DNA of 64,000 nucleotides, from positions 1-64,000 of the forward strand of contig CALRZN010000020.1 in assembly GCA_943372645.1 (NCBI GenBank), read 5' to 3'. Shown here piece after piece: positions 1 through 9,079 of the stretch. Each line of letters begins with the position of its first letter. Within the stretch, counting starts at the first letter, position 1. The notes beneath the pieces were generated by a model. The model did no database searches. It worked only from the letters and a program-made list of their open reading frames with translations, and was not told the DNA's origin. The DNA comes from VBWE01 sp943372645. GTDB lineage: Bacteria > Bacteroidota > Bacteroidia > Palsa-965. Both the position numbers and the translations under genes were made by a program.

Positions 1-21
1 TCGGGCAACGCCGCTTTTTTT
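1..21 (+). terminator. right half of a probable terminator cut by the window edge
   Basis: A GC-rich arm (gggcaacgccgc) runs directly into seven T residues. It resembles the right arm and T tail of the terminator at 2153-2180. The left arm would lie outside the window, so pairing cannot be confirmed. Confidence 0.3.
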
Positions 22-157
22 ATGGTACGCAATTACCTTCGTACAGCAATTTATGCTCATTCTCCGGTACATTCTGCGTATAAGCCGCAACAGGGCACAG
101 GGGGTAAACTTCTTATTGGTAAGGCCGTTAAATTAGCAACATCAAAACCAGAAAGCT

Positions 158-928
158 ATGAAAACCACACCAATGATGACCAGCCTGTGCAGCCTCTTAC
201 TGGCTGCAGTTCTCGTATTTCCGGGATGTAAAAAAGACGAGGAAGAAGTTCCCGAACCCACACCGGAAGCGGTTCCTGCGGTATATCAGAAAATTTATGG
301 AGCCACCGATATTTATGTGGATGGTGATTACATCGTTATAAAAACAAACGATGTGCCCGACCACCAGAGCCCTTACTTTCTGAATACACAATGGCAGAGT
401 ACCATGTGGGTGGATGATACACGGCCTTCGTTTATGCAGGCCCCGGGCAGTGTGATTGCTACTACAGCCACCACCTTCCGTATTCCGAAAAATCCGGTTG
501 CGGCTTCCAACCCGACACCGCTTACTGCTGCAACAATTGGTGTGGCGATAAACGGTGTGGCGTTTTTCAACCAGTACCAGGCCACGAACCAGTTGATCAC
601 CAATACATCCGGTGAGTACCTTTCGTTTGATTTATATGGCGGCCATCCCACACCGATGAATGAATATCATTACCACATCGAACCCAATTACCTCACTGCG
701 CTCAAAGGCAGTGATGCGCTTATGGGTTTTATGCTCGACGGTTTCCCGATTTATGGTCCGCTTGAAAACAACGTTACGCTAACCAGTGCAAACCTGGATG
801 CGTATCACGGCCATACCGGTGTAACGGAAGATTATCCGAACGGCATTTATCACTATCACATTACCAGTGATATTCCATACATAAACGGAAACGGATACTA
901 TGGTGTACAGGGCAGCTGGTCACATTAA
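158..928 (+). CDS. YHYH-domain lipoprotein
   Basis: A 256-aa exported protein. Residues 1-24 form a lipoprotein signal peptide (MKTTPMMTSLCSLLLAAVLVFPGC) ending in FPGC, followed by a charged, proline-rich linker. The C-terminal third has the His/Tyr-rich signature that names the YHYH family: YHYHIEPNYL, GFMLDGFPIYGPL, LDAYHGHTG and GIYHYHIT. YHYH proteins are secreted or surface proteins of uncertain biochemical role, and the clustered His suggest metal binding (inference). The last 29 bases overlap the next gene, which suggests translational coupling with the YwqK-like and SCO genes. The family call is firm; the function is not known. Confidence 0.85.
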   Translation: MKTTPMMTSLCSLLLAAVLVFPGCKKDEEEVPEPTPEAVPAVYQKIYGATDIYVDGDYIVIKTNDVPDHQSPYFLNTQWQSTMWVDDTRPSFMQAPGSVIATTATTFRIPKNPVAASNPTPLTAATIGVAINGVAFFNQYQATNQLITNTSGEYLSFDLYGGHPTPMNEYHYHIEPNYLTALKGSDALMGFMLDGFPIYGPLENNVTLTSANLDAYHGHTGVTEDYPNGIYHYHITSDIPYINGNGYYGVQGSWSH

Positions 929-1481
929 AAAGGGTTTACTTTTTGTTTTGCCGCTGCTGTTCTCCGCCTGTGACCGCGAACAGGAACAGCCGGCAGTGTA
1001 TGATGCGGCAACGTTAACACTGGTAAGCCGTGGCGGAATCAGTTATGCCGATGGTAAACGGCTGCACGGACTGGTGTATGCCTGCAACGCAAAAGGCGAT
1101 ACGCTTATGTCCGGCCATTACCGGAAGGGCAGGGAAGACGGTGTTTTCCGTTACCGTTACGCCGATGGCAAACTGAAAGAAATCCGGCGGTACAAAGCAG
1201 GCCGTAAAACAGGTGAACACAACGGCTGGTATGAAAACGGGGTACATCGTTTTGAATACCACTACAACAATGACCTGTATGAAGGCGCATACAAAGAGTG
1301 GTTTGAAAACGGACAACTCTACCGCAGCCAGTATTTTGTTGCAGGACATGAAAGCGGACCACAGCAGGTGTGGAATGCAGACGGGCAACTCAAATCCAAT
1401 TACCTTATTAAGAACGGACGTCGTTATGGCTTATTCGGCACAAAAAGTTGTGTTAACGTTGCAGACCGCGTTGTTATGTAG
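900..1481 (+). CDS. YwqK-like (MORN-variant repeat) lipoprotein
   Basis: A 193-aa protein starting inside the end of the YHYH gene. The N terminus has a hydrophobic stretch and lipobox (LPLLFSAC), so it is probably a lipoprotein. Residues about 60-180 are tandem repeats of roughly 22 residues with the core G-x-Y/W-x-x-G-x, such as MSGHYRKGREDGVFRYRY, NGWYENGVHRFEYHY and KEWFENGQLYRSQYF. This pattern defines the toxin-antitoxin YwqK-family/MORN-variant repeats that are common in Bacteroidota. The antitoxin label is only a database name; nothing nearby looks like a partner toxin. The gene overlaps the SCO gene downstream, so the three lipoproteins probably form one operon. Confidence 0.75.
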   Translation: MVYRAAGHIKKGLLFVLPLLFSACDREQEQPAVYDAATLTLVSRGGISYADGKRLHGLVYACNAKGDTLMSGHYRKGREDGVFRYRYADGKLKEIRRYKAGRKTGEHNGWYENGVHRFEYHYNNDLYEGAYKEWFENGQLYRSQYFVAGHESGPQQVWNADGQLKSNYLIKNGRRYGLFGTKSCVNVADRVVM

Positions 1482-2130
1482 CAGTTTGCTGTTTGCGTCA
1501 TGTAATAATGCCGGGCAGCCTGTTTCACCTGCCGGTGCAGGCGATACGGTTGCTGCCGGCCCGCTGCCGTATTACAACACACCTGACTTTACACCGCAGT
1601 TTTTGAAACCGGATGAAGCTGCAAAAACAATAACGCATCGCATCAGCGATTTTCAATTTACGGACCAGGACGGTAAGCCGGTAACGCAGCAAACGGTAAA
1701 CGGGAAAGTGCATGTGGCTGCTTTCTTTTTCACCGCCTGCGGAAGTATCTGCCCGAAAATGATAACACAACTGAAACGGGTGCAGGATGCGTATGCCGGT
1801 GACAGCAGTGTTGTACTGCTTTCGTATTCCGTTACACCGTGGCTCGACAGTGTGCCGGTGCTGCACCGGTATGCGCAGAAGCACCAGGTAAATGCGGCGC
1901 AATGGCACCTGCTTACGGGTTACAAATCGGCCATTTATGAGCTTGCACGTAAATCCTATTTTGCGGAAGAAGAAATCGGTTTCACAAAAGACAGCACCGA
2001 GTTTCTGCATACCGAACATTTTATACTGGTTGACCGTACGTCCCGCATCCGCGGCATTTACAACGGCACACTGGCACTGGAAACGGATCAGCTGATCCGC
2101 GATATCCGGCAGCTGGAAGGGGAGCGTTGA
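1426..2130 (+). CDS. SCO1/SenC family copper-chaperone-like lipoprotein
   Basis: A 234-aa protein of the thioredoxin-fold SCO1/SenC/PrrC family, which delivers copper to the CuA site of cytochrome c oxidase. I chose ATG 1426, not the in-frame ATG at 1213, because it gives a clean signal peptide (MAYSAQKVVLTLQTALLCSS) ending in LLFASC, and the extra upstream sequence only re-reads the YwqK gene. The fold shows the CxxxC copper motif (FFFTACGSICPKM, Cys 105 and Cys 109) and a downstream His in EFLHTEHFILVD (His 195/198). The gene overlaps the upstream gene by 56 bp. A strong hairpin terminator follows at 2153. YHYH plus SCO suggests metal handling at the envelope (inference). Confidence 0.88.
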   Translation: MAYSAQKVVLTLQTALLCSSLLFASCNNAGQPVSPAGAGDTVAAGPLPYYNTPDFTPQFLKPDEAAKTITHRISDFQFTDQDGKPVTQQTVNGKVHVAAFFFTACGSICPKMITQLKRVQDAYAGDSSVVLLSYSVTPWLDSVPVLHRYAQKHQVNAAQWHLLTGYKSAIYELARKSYFAEEEIGFTKDSTEFLHTEHFILVDRTSRIRGIYNGTLALETDQLIRDIRQLEGER

Positions 2131-2152
2131 TTTATTTGTTTATAAACCAGGT

Positions 2153-2180
2153 GGCGTTCTCAAAAAGGGAACGCCGCTTT
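2153..2180 (+). terminator. rho-independent terminator after the SCO gene
   Basis: A 9-bp stem (GGCGTTCTC paired with GGGAACGCC, one G-T wobble) encloses an AAAAA loop. It is followed by gcttttg, ends the lipoprotein operon, and lies just before the convergent DUF4407 gene. Confidence 0.75.
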
Positions 2181-2200
2181 TGTGTGTGGTGCTATATCAC

Positions 2201-3253
2201 TTAGTCCTTCATCATGTTTTGCCAAATGTGTGTCATATACCCTGGTTTTTCGATTGCGTTATATGCATTGTTTTCCATTTTCTCCATGCCTTCGCGGCCG
2301 ATGGCGTGGGTCATCTGGATGTTGAGCCTGCGGCGGGTTTCGAGTGCGGCCTCATATTCGTTTTTTACATGAAACAGTTTAATGAGTGCTGGCGTGATTT
2401 CAATAACAATGATCAGCAGGGTAATAAACAGATGCATTAATCCCGCGGTTCCTGATTTGTCATTGTCAATATAGTCATGTAATGCATTAAACCGGGCCAT
2501 CAGTCCGGGAGCAAGCCCAACGGAATCGGTTTTGAAATAGGATTCGGCAACAGCAATAATACTGTCGCGCTTACCGTCTTCGCGCTGCCAGCGGATTTCT
2601 GCTTTTTCCAATTGACTGCGTATTTCATCCTGGTTTTTGAGTAACTGCCGGTAAGCGGGGCCATTTCCTTCTTTGCCGGTACGTCCGACAGCCTTTTTCC
2701 CTGTTTGTTCATCATCTAATTGTTGCCCGATCCCATTAAATATACGTGCTAATGAATCAAATGGAGCACGCAGTTTTGCAACACTGGCTTCATAATCATC
2801 GATGGTCTTTTTTTGCCGGTTCAGCCTTATCGCATTATTTTCAGTAACGAGGTTTTCTTTCAGTTGTTTATTGATTTCCGTTTCGAGCAGCCGCAGTTCA
2901 ATTGGTGTAGAAACCACAAGACCGATAAGAATGGCCAGAATCAATCTGAAAAGAATAACCTGTTTGCCGGAAGCAGAAACAATTTCCCGGTCAATCATCA
3001 TAATGGTGCAGCAATACAAAAAACCGATTGCACATGACGCTACTACTTCCATGTTTGAAAGCGGCAGGGTATTGCCTGCTACATCCGTTTTAAGAAACAT
3101 CATGGAGATGGCATAACTTCCGGAAATGAACGCGAATGTTCCGGTAATCAATACAAAAATGCCGAGTGCAAGCTGATTGTTCACACAGTTTTGCGGACTG
3201 TGAAACAGCACACTGTGATCGGTTTTGGATAGAAAGAGAAGCAGTTTTTTCAT
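2201..3253 (-). CDS. DUF4407 membrane protein
   Basis: A 350-aa inner-membrane protein matching the DUF4407 pattern. Two or three hydrophobic segments lie near residues 28-50, 70-88 and 98-118 (the last including LFRLILAILIGLVVSTPIEL). A charged coiled-coil region at about 125-255 follows, then a last membrane helix near 262-285 (LMHLFITLLIIVIEITPALI) and a cytoplasmic tail. The motif MMIDREIVS after the second helix is typical of the family. Its function is unknown. It is the last gene of the minus-strand operon and overlaps the 120-aa gene before it by ATGA, so it is translated with the TIR and SPFH-like genes. Confidence 0.85.
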   Translation of the reverse strand: MKKLLLFLSKTDHSVLFHSPQNCVNNQLALGIFVLITGTFAFISGSYAISMMFLKTDVAGNTLPLSNMEVVASCAIGFLYCCTIMMIDREIVSASGKQVILFRLILAILIGLVVSTPIELRLLETEINKQLKENLVTENNAIRLNRQKKTIDDYEASVAKLRAPFDSLARIFNGIGQQLDDEQTGKKAVGRTGKEGNGPAYRQLLKNQDEIRSQLEKAEIRWQREDGKRDSIIAVAESYFKTDSVGLAPGLMARFNALHDYIDNDKSGTAGLMHLFITLLIIVIEITPALIKLFHVKNEYEAALETRRRLNIQMTHAIGREGMEKMENNAYNAIEKPGYMTHIWQNMMKD

Positions 3254-3612
3254 TTTACGACATTTTTTAAAAGTGAAACAGGAGGAAGATGATTGACCGG
3301 CTTTTCGTTAATTACTCCGGGCAAATGATCGTTCGGTAATTTTAACCGGTGTGGCAAAAACGGCTCATGCAGCAGCTTACCACAGGTTTTTATCATTTTG
3401 TATGGCAGCTTTATGAGCAATGCCAGTTGAACGTTACGTGACATCCGTATTGCCCGGGGCATCCGGTTTACAACTGCAGGCAGTAATGCTTCGGGGAGCA
3501 GGCCATTGGTTATGTCCGGAAGCATAAATGGTTCGCGGTGCGGAATCGGGTAAACCGGTGGCGGATATTCCATAATTTGGAAGTATCCGGGTTTTTCTGG
3601 TAGTATGCTCAT
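3250..3612 (-). CDS. 120-aa proline-rich protein of unknown function
   Basis: A small protein that I do not recognise. The first 35 residues are proline-rich (EYPPPVYPIPHREPFMLP); the rest is basic and leucine-rich with no signal peptide or clear membrane helix. It is supported as a gene by ATGA overlaps at both ends: its start overlaps the stop of the 598-aa gene and its stop overlaps the DUF4407 start. That spacing is typical of coupled operon members. It may be a small adaptor between the SPFH-like protein and the DUF4407 membrane protein (inference from position only). Confidence 0.6.
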   Translation of the reverse strand: MSILPEKPGYFQIMEYPPPVYPIPHREPFMLPDITNGLLPEALLPAVVNRMPRAIRMSRNVQLALLIKLPYKMIKTCGKLLHEPFLPHRLKLPNDHLPGVINEKPVNHLPPVSLLKNVVK

Positions 3613-5405
3613 GTTAACGTTTTTTCAGTAATTGCAAAGTCAACCGGTAGTGGAAGCGGATGTGATTGGTTATTCACGATATCATTTAGCAGGGCTTTGC
3701 TTTTTTCCGATTTGTCAACGACAACAATTTCTGCCACCTGTGTTTTGTAGTTTTCATCATCGCCAACCGGTAAACGTTCCACGGCTATAAGTGTCACTTC
3801 CAGGCCATGTGTTTTGGGAATTACTTTTGTTACTTCACGGAACAGCTTTATTACTTCTTCTGTTGCAGAACCATTCCGGGGATGGATAACGTCAAAAAAC
3901 GGAGAGGCGTTAAGTTGCATTTCAATGTGCTGCCGCAGCGTGCTGCCTACTGCAACCAGCTCTTCTTCTGCGGCAAGCCGAAGCATGCTGGCGCTGTTTT
4001 TAAGGATGTCGCGCACCGGCATGTTTTCACGGGCAAACTCATCGTAGATGCGGCTTTTAAAAATATGCCATCCTTCGCGGGCAACACCGGATATGGAAAA
4101 GTGAAAAACATAGGCAATCTGTTTCGAAATATTTTGCACCGTAAAGAAACTGAACCGGCCCTGTAACTGCCGTAAACGTTCAGTGAGTTCGGTTTCCTGT
4201 GGAGTTAAAAGAATACTCAGGTTTTCGGCATTAAATTCCTCCCGGAGCAAACCGGAAATCTCCCTTTCGAGCAACTGGTCAAAAATGCCCTTGTCATAAA
4301 ATGCAGAACTGAAATTAAAATAGAACTGTTCTGCTGACGTTGTTTTCATAAAAAAGCGAACCCGATCGCGCACGGCATCACGCATCCGGTTTACAAGATT
4401 AACCCCGGGTTTGAGGTGTTTGCTTATTTTACCCTCAAATGAACGGATACGTCCTTTAATGCTGACATTCAGACAAACCGGTACGCGGACATCCTGTGTA
4501 TAATAGATCGTATTCGGTTCGTCTTCAAATTCCGTTTCGAAATGAAACCCTTTCAGCAGTTCGAATGCATCCAGCAGCGGAACAGAAATAACCTGTTTTA
4601 CACGAAAACCAATGTCATACGCTTCTGCTTCCAGGCGGGCGAGAATTTCTTTGGAAGGAAATTGCTGCAACAGACTGCCAATGGTTTTGTTGATCAAAAT
4701 TCCCTGGCTTATCCGTATCATTTTTTCCTTCATCCATTTTTCGATGTTTTCAATACGTGCCATCCGGTAACGGCGCTCATCCCACAGGTGCATGACCAGC
4801 GTGTACATAATTTTAATCTCCCAATCCTTGATCTGGCAGGGAAAAGTTTCTTTAATAACAGCGTATTCTTCCCGTGTAATCTCGCCTTTGAACGGAGAAA
4901 GAAACAGTTCAATTTTTATCCCGTGTTTTTCCCCTTCTGAAGCGACATACTGCATTAACTCATTTTCGATACTGAAATAGTTTTTAACAATGTGCTGGTG
5001 TTTGGCGGCAAACTGTTTGATCCAGTTTTTAATTAAGTTTTTCACGCCTTCATCCAGGTTGTATTCTTTATAAAGCAGTGTTACGGCTTTATATTCTGAT
5101 CCCTGTATGAACTGAATCCGGCTTTTAATATCAATTTTAAGAAACTCACCACCCTGCATGTCGTCAATAATGCATTCGTAATTTTTAAGCATGACATACT
5201 TTTGCGACGTCACCCAGAACACGGCCCATTCGCTCCAGAAATGCCACCACGGTTTGCTGTAACTCGTTTCCTTCGAGTTGCGGTCTATATAAATCAACTT
5301 TTCGTGATACCCGTCAATTTTTGGCAATAACGTATTTACCTGTTTGATTATGTCATTCATCAGGTACCCGTGTTCTGCAGGCGGAAGTGTTGGTGTGCTG
5401 TCCAT
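3609..5405 (-). CDS. large soluble protein with SPFH/band-7-like region
   Basis: A 598-aa protein without signal peptide or membrane helix. The N-terminal half is acidic/aromatic and unrecognised (GYHEKLIYIDRN, KPWWHFWSEWAVFWVT). Residues about 255-430 read like a band-7/SPFH domain. They show alternating beta strands (FRVKQVISVPLLDAFELL, DVRVPVCLNVSIKGRI), then an amphipathic helix and strand block (MRDAVRDRVRFFMKTTSAEQ, LLEREISGLLREEF, ILLTPQETELTERL), the order seen in prohibitin-like proteins. A second similar block may follow at about 440-590. SPFH proteins scaffold membrane microdomains. The assignment rests on pattern alone, with no profile search. The gene lies in the TIR operon. Confidence 0.5.
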   Translation of the reverse strand: MDSTPTLPPAEHGYLMNDIIKQVNTLLPKIDGYHEKLIYIDRNSKETSYSKPWWHFWSEWAVFWVTSQKYVMLKNYECIIDDMQGGEFLKIDIKSRIQFIQGSEYKAVTLLYKEYNLDEGVKNLIKNWIKQFAAKHQHIVKNYFSIENELMQYVASEGEKHGIKIELFLSPFKGEITREEYAVIKETFPCQIKDWEIKIMYTLVMHLWDERRYRMARIENIEKWMKEKMIRISQGILINKTIGSLLQQFPSKEILARLEAEAYDIGFRVKQVISVPLLDAFELLKGFHFETEFEDEPNTIYYTQDVRVPVCLNVSIKGRIRSFEGKISKHLKPGVNLVNRMRDAVRDRVRFFMKTTSAEQFYFNFSSAFYDKGIFDQLLEREISGLLREEFNAENLSILLTPQETELTERLRQLQGRFSFFTVQNISKQIAYVFHFSISGVAREGWHIFKSRIYDEFARENMPVRDILKNSASMLRLAAEEELVAVGSTLRQHIEMQLNASPFFDVIHPRNGSATEEVIKLFREVTKVIPKTHGLEVTLIAVERLPVGDDENYKTQVAEIVVVDKSEKSKALLNDIVNNQSHPLPLPVDFAITEKTLT

Positions 5406-5461
5406 AATTTGTTGTTTTTGGTGTGTTTGTAAAATTTGATAGTGCGGTGGCTATATGTATA

Positions 5462-8128
5462 TTATTTGTAATGTTTGCTTGTTATATTGTGCCGGTATAA
5501 AACCCGCTGTTTTTGCAAGGCATCCAGAAACCGTGTACGCAATGCACGGGCGTGATGGCTTTTTACACCGTTGCGGGTCAGGTTCCATACCGGGTAGTTG
5601 TTCCAGTGCCACAGCAAAACACTGCCGGTTCTGTAATTCCGCAGGGTAATAACAGCTTTCGGATCATCTGCAAACACTGCATGCGATTCTTTCCCGATGC
5701 AGTATTTTGCCAGTTCTTCGAGCAAAACATGCCACAGTTCCAGTTTATCCCGGCTGGCTGCTGCCGCAGAATCACCAATCAGTAAAACATACCAGCGTGC
5801 AATAATATCTGCAGCTTCCATTACCAGCAGCAGTTTTTTAATTTCCGAGCACATCTCCTGGATAAATGGCTCAAGCTGTTTGCCGGTTAGTTTTTCAATC
5901 TCAATATCTTCGATGTTTACAGGCAGCGATGAATTCCAGTACATGGAAATAATAGCAAGCGCATCGGGTGTTTCGCTGTATTGTGCTATTAATTCCGGGT
6001 ACGTATCCCGAAACAGCAGCGAACAGGCAAATTCCCGGATTTCTTTATCATCATCCTGTTTTTTCCAGCTTACGGCAATATGTGCCGGATGCAGGAGCCA
6101 TTTAATAATGCAGTTGAAATAGGAATGGGTGGCCGGTGCTGCCGGATCCAGGTTTTGAAACAGGCCATACGTTCCCGTTTTTTCGGCTTCCGTTTCAGCG
6201 AAGTGACGAAGCCCTCGGCCAATAAGCCGCAATGCAAATCTGCCGGATTCGGAACCGGTTCCCGAAACGGCGTTATCGTTATCGCCCGGAAGCCAGCGGC
6301 TGATTGCGGTAAATGCAGTTTGTCTTTTAGCATCATTATACCAGGTCAGCTTGGTCAGTTGCCATTTTGCGTAATCCGCGTAATCGCTTTCATAACGGTC
6401 AATGATGTGTTTATATAACGGGTAAACATCAACGTTGTTTTCAGCGGCCACTTTATAGAGCAGTTCCAGCAACATGTTTGGATTGATGCGCTTCCATACA
6501 GCAACATTAAGAAACTGCTCCACTGTTGATTTCAAATTATCAGCTGCCAGCATCACCTCCATCAGCCGGTTTAAAAAACGGCTGTTCTGTTGCTCCGCAA
6601 ACCAGTTTGTATTGCCAATGACTTCGTTATTCAGCAACCCGGTTAGCAACTGAAGCTGCTCCGGCTGTTCTGTTTTCAGCAGGTGGTCGGCCAGCAGTTC
6701 GCTCAACTGATTTAATGTATGTTCGCTGCGCAGCAGGAATGCAGCAGGGCTTTTGAACAGAACAAGCAGGTGTTTACGGATATACGCTGGGTATTGTTGT
6801 TTAAACTTGCCGAATGTAACCGCGCCTTCGTTTTCATTCACAAAGTAAAACCCTTCTTTGCCACCTGGTTTTACAAGCAGTTGAATCCGGGTTTTAAAAA
6901 TAACTTCATCTATACCCTGCTGCCATTTTTCATACAGGGTCATTTCAGGAACCTGCTGGGTTTGTTCGTCTTCTTCTGTTTCGTTTTTTTCTGCTGCATT
7001 ATTTTTTACCGGTTTTTTCTTTGTATCAAATAACAGTTTCATCAGCAGGTCGCAATCGGAAAAACTGATACCCGGAAAATGCCCGGTCATAAACAGCATG
7101 GCCTTGGTCATATCGTCAGTCTTTTCAATCTGCTGATACGCTGGCGGCATGAAGTCGAGCAACCCATTGCTTTGCAGCCAGTCGTCTAACTTAACCCGGG
7201 TTTCATTTAACATTTCTTTCGTATTCTTAATTGCCGCTAACAGCTTTTCAGTTTCTTTAAGGTGTACGACACGCTGAAGCAGCAGATTAAAAGCCTTGTT
7301 ATCCCATTGCTGCATGTTGGTGATCGCATGCAGTTCCGTTGTTTTGGCTCGTGCACCCGCAAGGTCTTCGGGCGTGCTGATAAGCAGGTAGGCGTAAATT
7401 GGGTCAAATGGCCAGAACAGCTTTTCCTGGTCAGCAAGCAGCTTCTGGTAATTAATCCCGGCTTCTTTTCCAAACTGCAGGAGGTAGGCATTGTTGCTTT
7501 TTAAAATGCTGGATAATTTTTGAATCTTACCAGGCCGATTAAAACTTTCCCAGTATTTTATTTCTGTTTTAGCATCTTCGTGCTGTACAAAAAAAAGCAG
7601 GTTTAAATTGGTTTTGTTGGCCTTCCGCGCTTCATTTATTTTATCAGTGAGCGAATCAATGTTCGTTGGGTCTTTAAGAAAAAAACGTTTGGAATAATCT
7701 TCAAACTTCCAGTGATGAGTTAAAAAATATTTTATGCTGGATATGAGTTCAAAATCAGGGCATACGATATAAAAGCGGTTTTCCTTTAGCAGCGGTTCCA
7801 CTTTCGAATTAAGATCATCAAGTAATGCCGGCACAAGTAGCTTCCGGTCGCTGTCTGGTATAAATTCATGCGAGGGGTCTTCTGTTGCTTTCGTTGCGTT
7901 AATATTATACTGCATGAAATTTTCTATCGTATTCGCCATAGCACCGTTAAGTTCTTCGGCCGTCATACTCTGGGTTTCAAAAGTTTTAGTACCCGTTTTT
8001 GGTTTTTCTTCGGTCTTCTTGTCGGGTTCCGGTTTTTTTTCCGGTTCATGTTGCATACCTGGCTCCGGATTGACAGCGGGTTCGTTTAGAGATGAATCAA
8101 CTTCGTCTGTTTTAATTTCATTGCTCAT
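5462..8128 (-). CDS. 888-aa orphan protein of the TIR operon
   Basis: A very large soluble protein that I do not recognise. Residues 1-50 are a low-complexity Pro/Glu/Lys tail with near repeats (EPEKKPEPDKKTEEKPKTGT). Residues about 95-180 contain beta strands and helices reminiscent of a degenerate NTPase (RFYIVCPDFELISSIKYFL, LNLLFFVQHED) but with no Walker A lysine. The remainder is mostly alpha-helical with Leu-rich repeats such as LLNNEVIG and LLELLYKVAAENNV, possibly a helical scaffold. A Lys/Glu linker (KPVKNNAAEKNETEEDEQ) near residue 370 splits it in two. It lies between the TIR gene (7 bp downstream of it) and the SPFH-like gene, so it may transmit a signal to TIR (inference). Confidence 0.6.
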   Translation of the reverse strand: MSNEIKTDEVDSSLNEPAVNPEPGMQHEPEKKPEPDKKTEEKPKTGTKTFETQSMTAEELNGAMANTIENFMQYNINATKATEDPSHEFIPDSDRKLLVPALLDDLNSKVEPLLKENRFYIVCPDFELISSIKYFLTHHWKFEDYSKRFFLKDPTNIDSLTDKINEARKANKTNLNLLFFVQHEDAKTEIKYWESFNRPGKIQKLSSILKSNNAYLLQFGKEAGINYQKLLADQEKLFWPFDPIYAYLLISTPEDLAGARAKTTELHAITNMQQWDNKAFNLLLQRVVHLKETEKLLAAIKNTKEMLNETRVKLDDWLQSNGLLDFMPPAYQQIEKTDDMTKAMLFMTGHFPGISFSDCDLLMKLLFDTKKKPVKNNAAEKNETEEDEQTQQVPEMTLYEKWQQGIDEVIFKTRIQLLVKPGGKEGFYFVNENEGAVTFGKFKQQYPAYIRKHLLVLFKSPAAFLLRSEHTLNQLSELLADHLLKTEQPEQLQLLTGLLNNEVIGNTNWFAEQQNSRFLNRLMEVMLAADNLKSTVEQFLNVAVWKRINPNMLLELLYKVAAENNVDVYPLYKHIIDRYESDYADYAKWQLTKLTWYNDAKRQTAFTAISRWLPGDNDNAVSGTGSESGRFALRLIGRGLRHFAETEAEKTGTYGLFQNLDPAAPATHSYFNCIIKWLLHPAHIAVSWKKQDDDKEIREFACSLLFRDTYPELIAQYSETPDALAIISMYWNSSLPVNIEDIEIEKLTGKQLEPFIQEMCSEIKKLLLVMEAADIIARWYVLLIGDSAAAASRDKLELWHVLLEELAKYCIGKESHAVFADDPKAVITLRNYRTGSVLLWHWNNYPVWNLTRNGVKSHHARALRTRFLDALQKQRVLYRHNITSKHYK

Positions 8129-8135
8129 CGTGGTG

Positions 8136-8687
8136 CTATTTTTGATTATTATAATTTAATGTTTCTAAATTGCCAGCTATCACAGGCCCATTTACAGTAT
8201 CTGGTTTTATTATTACTGTCGGTGGTGCGGGTTGTTTTTGTTCCGGTTGTATTTCCGGGGTAATCGGTTCTTTTCCCACAATGTTTGCAATTGTTTCGGC
8301 AAGCTCGTTTATGTTATAACTCCAGGGAAGAAAACCCGTTGTGCGGAATAACTGTTGCACCACGTCATCTTCCACATTATCAATTTTAACAGGCAGTATG
8401 CGGTTTGCAATATCTGCTGACCGCTCCATAATGGCCTGAAACTCTTCTTTTGCCCAGGGTGCAGCCACATAGTTTTTGGAAAAAACAACTACCGCATACA
8501 TTGCATCATACTTGTAAATTTTCCGCAATTTTTCGCGGAGCGGCTGCCCTGCGGTGAGTTCCGGATGATCCGGATAATAATAACACGTTATGCCGTTTTT
8601 TTTAAGCGCATTGTTTAATGCTGCTGCAAATGCTTTATCCGCTTCCGCAAAGGAAATGGCTACCTGGAATTTTTTTTGTGCTGACAT
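8136..8687 (-). CDS. TIR-domain protein, first gene of the minus-strand operon
   Basis: A 183-aa protein with an N-terminal TIR domain at residues about 5-130. It starts with FQVAISFAEADKAFAAAL (box 1-like), followed by helix and strand repeats. It carries the NADase-type region VVVFSKNYVAAPWAKEEF with Trp 78 and the candidate catalytic Glu 82. Bacterial TIR domains with this Glu commonly cleave NAD+ or make cyclic-ADPR signals in cell-suicide defence. The C-terminal 50 residues are a Pro/Gln-rich tail ending in a beta-like PDTVNGPVIAGNLETLNYNNQ, perhaps an interaction peptide. It is divergent from the tubulin/actin operon across a 392-bp gap. NADase activity is inferred. Confidence 0.85.
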   Translation of the reverse strand: MSAQKKFQVAISFAEADKAFAAALNNALKKNGITCYYYPDHPELTAGQPLREKLRKIYKYDAMYAVVVFSKNYVAAPWAKEEFQAIMERSADIANRILPVKIDNVEDDVVQQLFRTTGFLPWSYNINELAETIANIVGKEPITPEIQPEQKQPAPPTVIIKPDTVNGPVIAGNLETLNYNNQK

Positions 8688-9079
8688 GGCTTTTTTTATG
8701 CAAACATGATACTATCTTGCTGCCAATGCATCCCATATTTTATGTATTTGTAGTTCCATAGTTCTGACTATTTTTTCAGATACATCAGGACGAATTACGC
8801 ATTGCTAAAGCAGTTATGTATTCAATTAGTTTCCGGCGCATTTGGGGTGGTCTGCTTCGGGAGTCAAACGCGCTTCGTTAGCGTGTGCTTTTATTCGGTT
8901 TTGAATACTTGTTGATTTGGTGAAACAAAAACAGCATAGGTTTCTTCGGCAATTTCCTGCCAATATCCCCGGAATCGAGGATGCAAAATCCATGTATTTA
9001 ATGAAGTATTGTCAATCGTATAAACCGGAATATTGCAATCGGCATCAATCAGCTAATAAACAGGTGCACGCTTTTAACT
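8688..9079. other. divergent intergenic region (392 bp)
   Basis: The gap separates the divergent TIR operon and tubulin/actin operon, so it should hold both promoters. I see no convincing full Bacteroidota promoter, no RNA gene and no credible ORF. A short imperfect hairpin (acgcgcttcgttagcgtgt) lies near 8869-8887. Confidence 0.5.

Noticed and set aside
22..231. 69-aa ORF at the left edge
   Set aside because: It overlaps the YHYH gene in another frame, has no leader or similarity, and its 5' part crosses a terminator tail.
900..1481. toxin-antitoxin system from the YwqK name
   Set aside because: No adjacent toxin-like gene is present; the neighbours are envelope lipoproteins.
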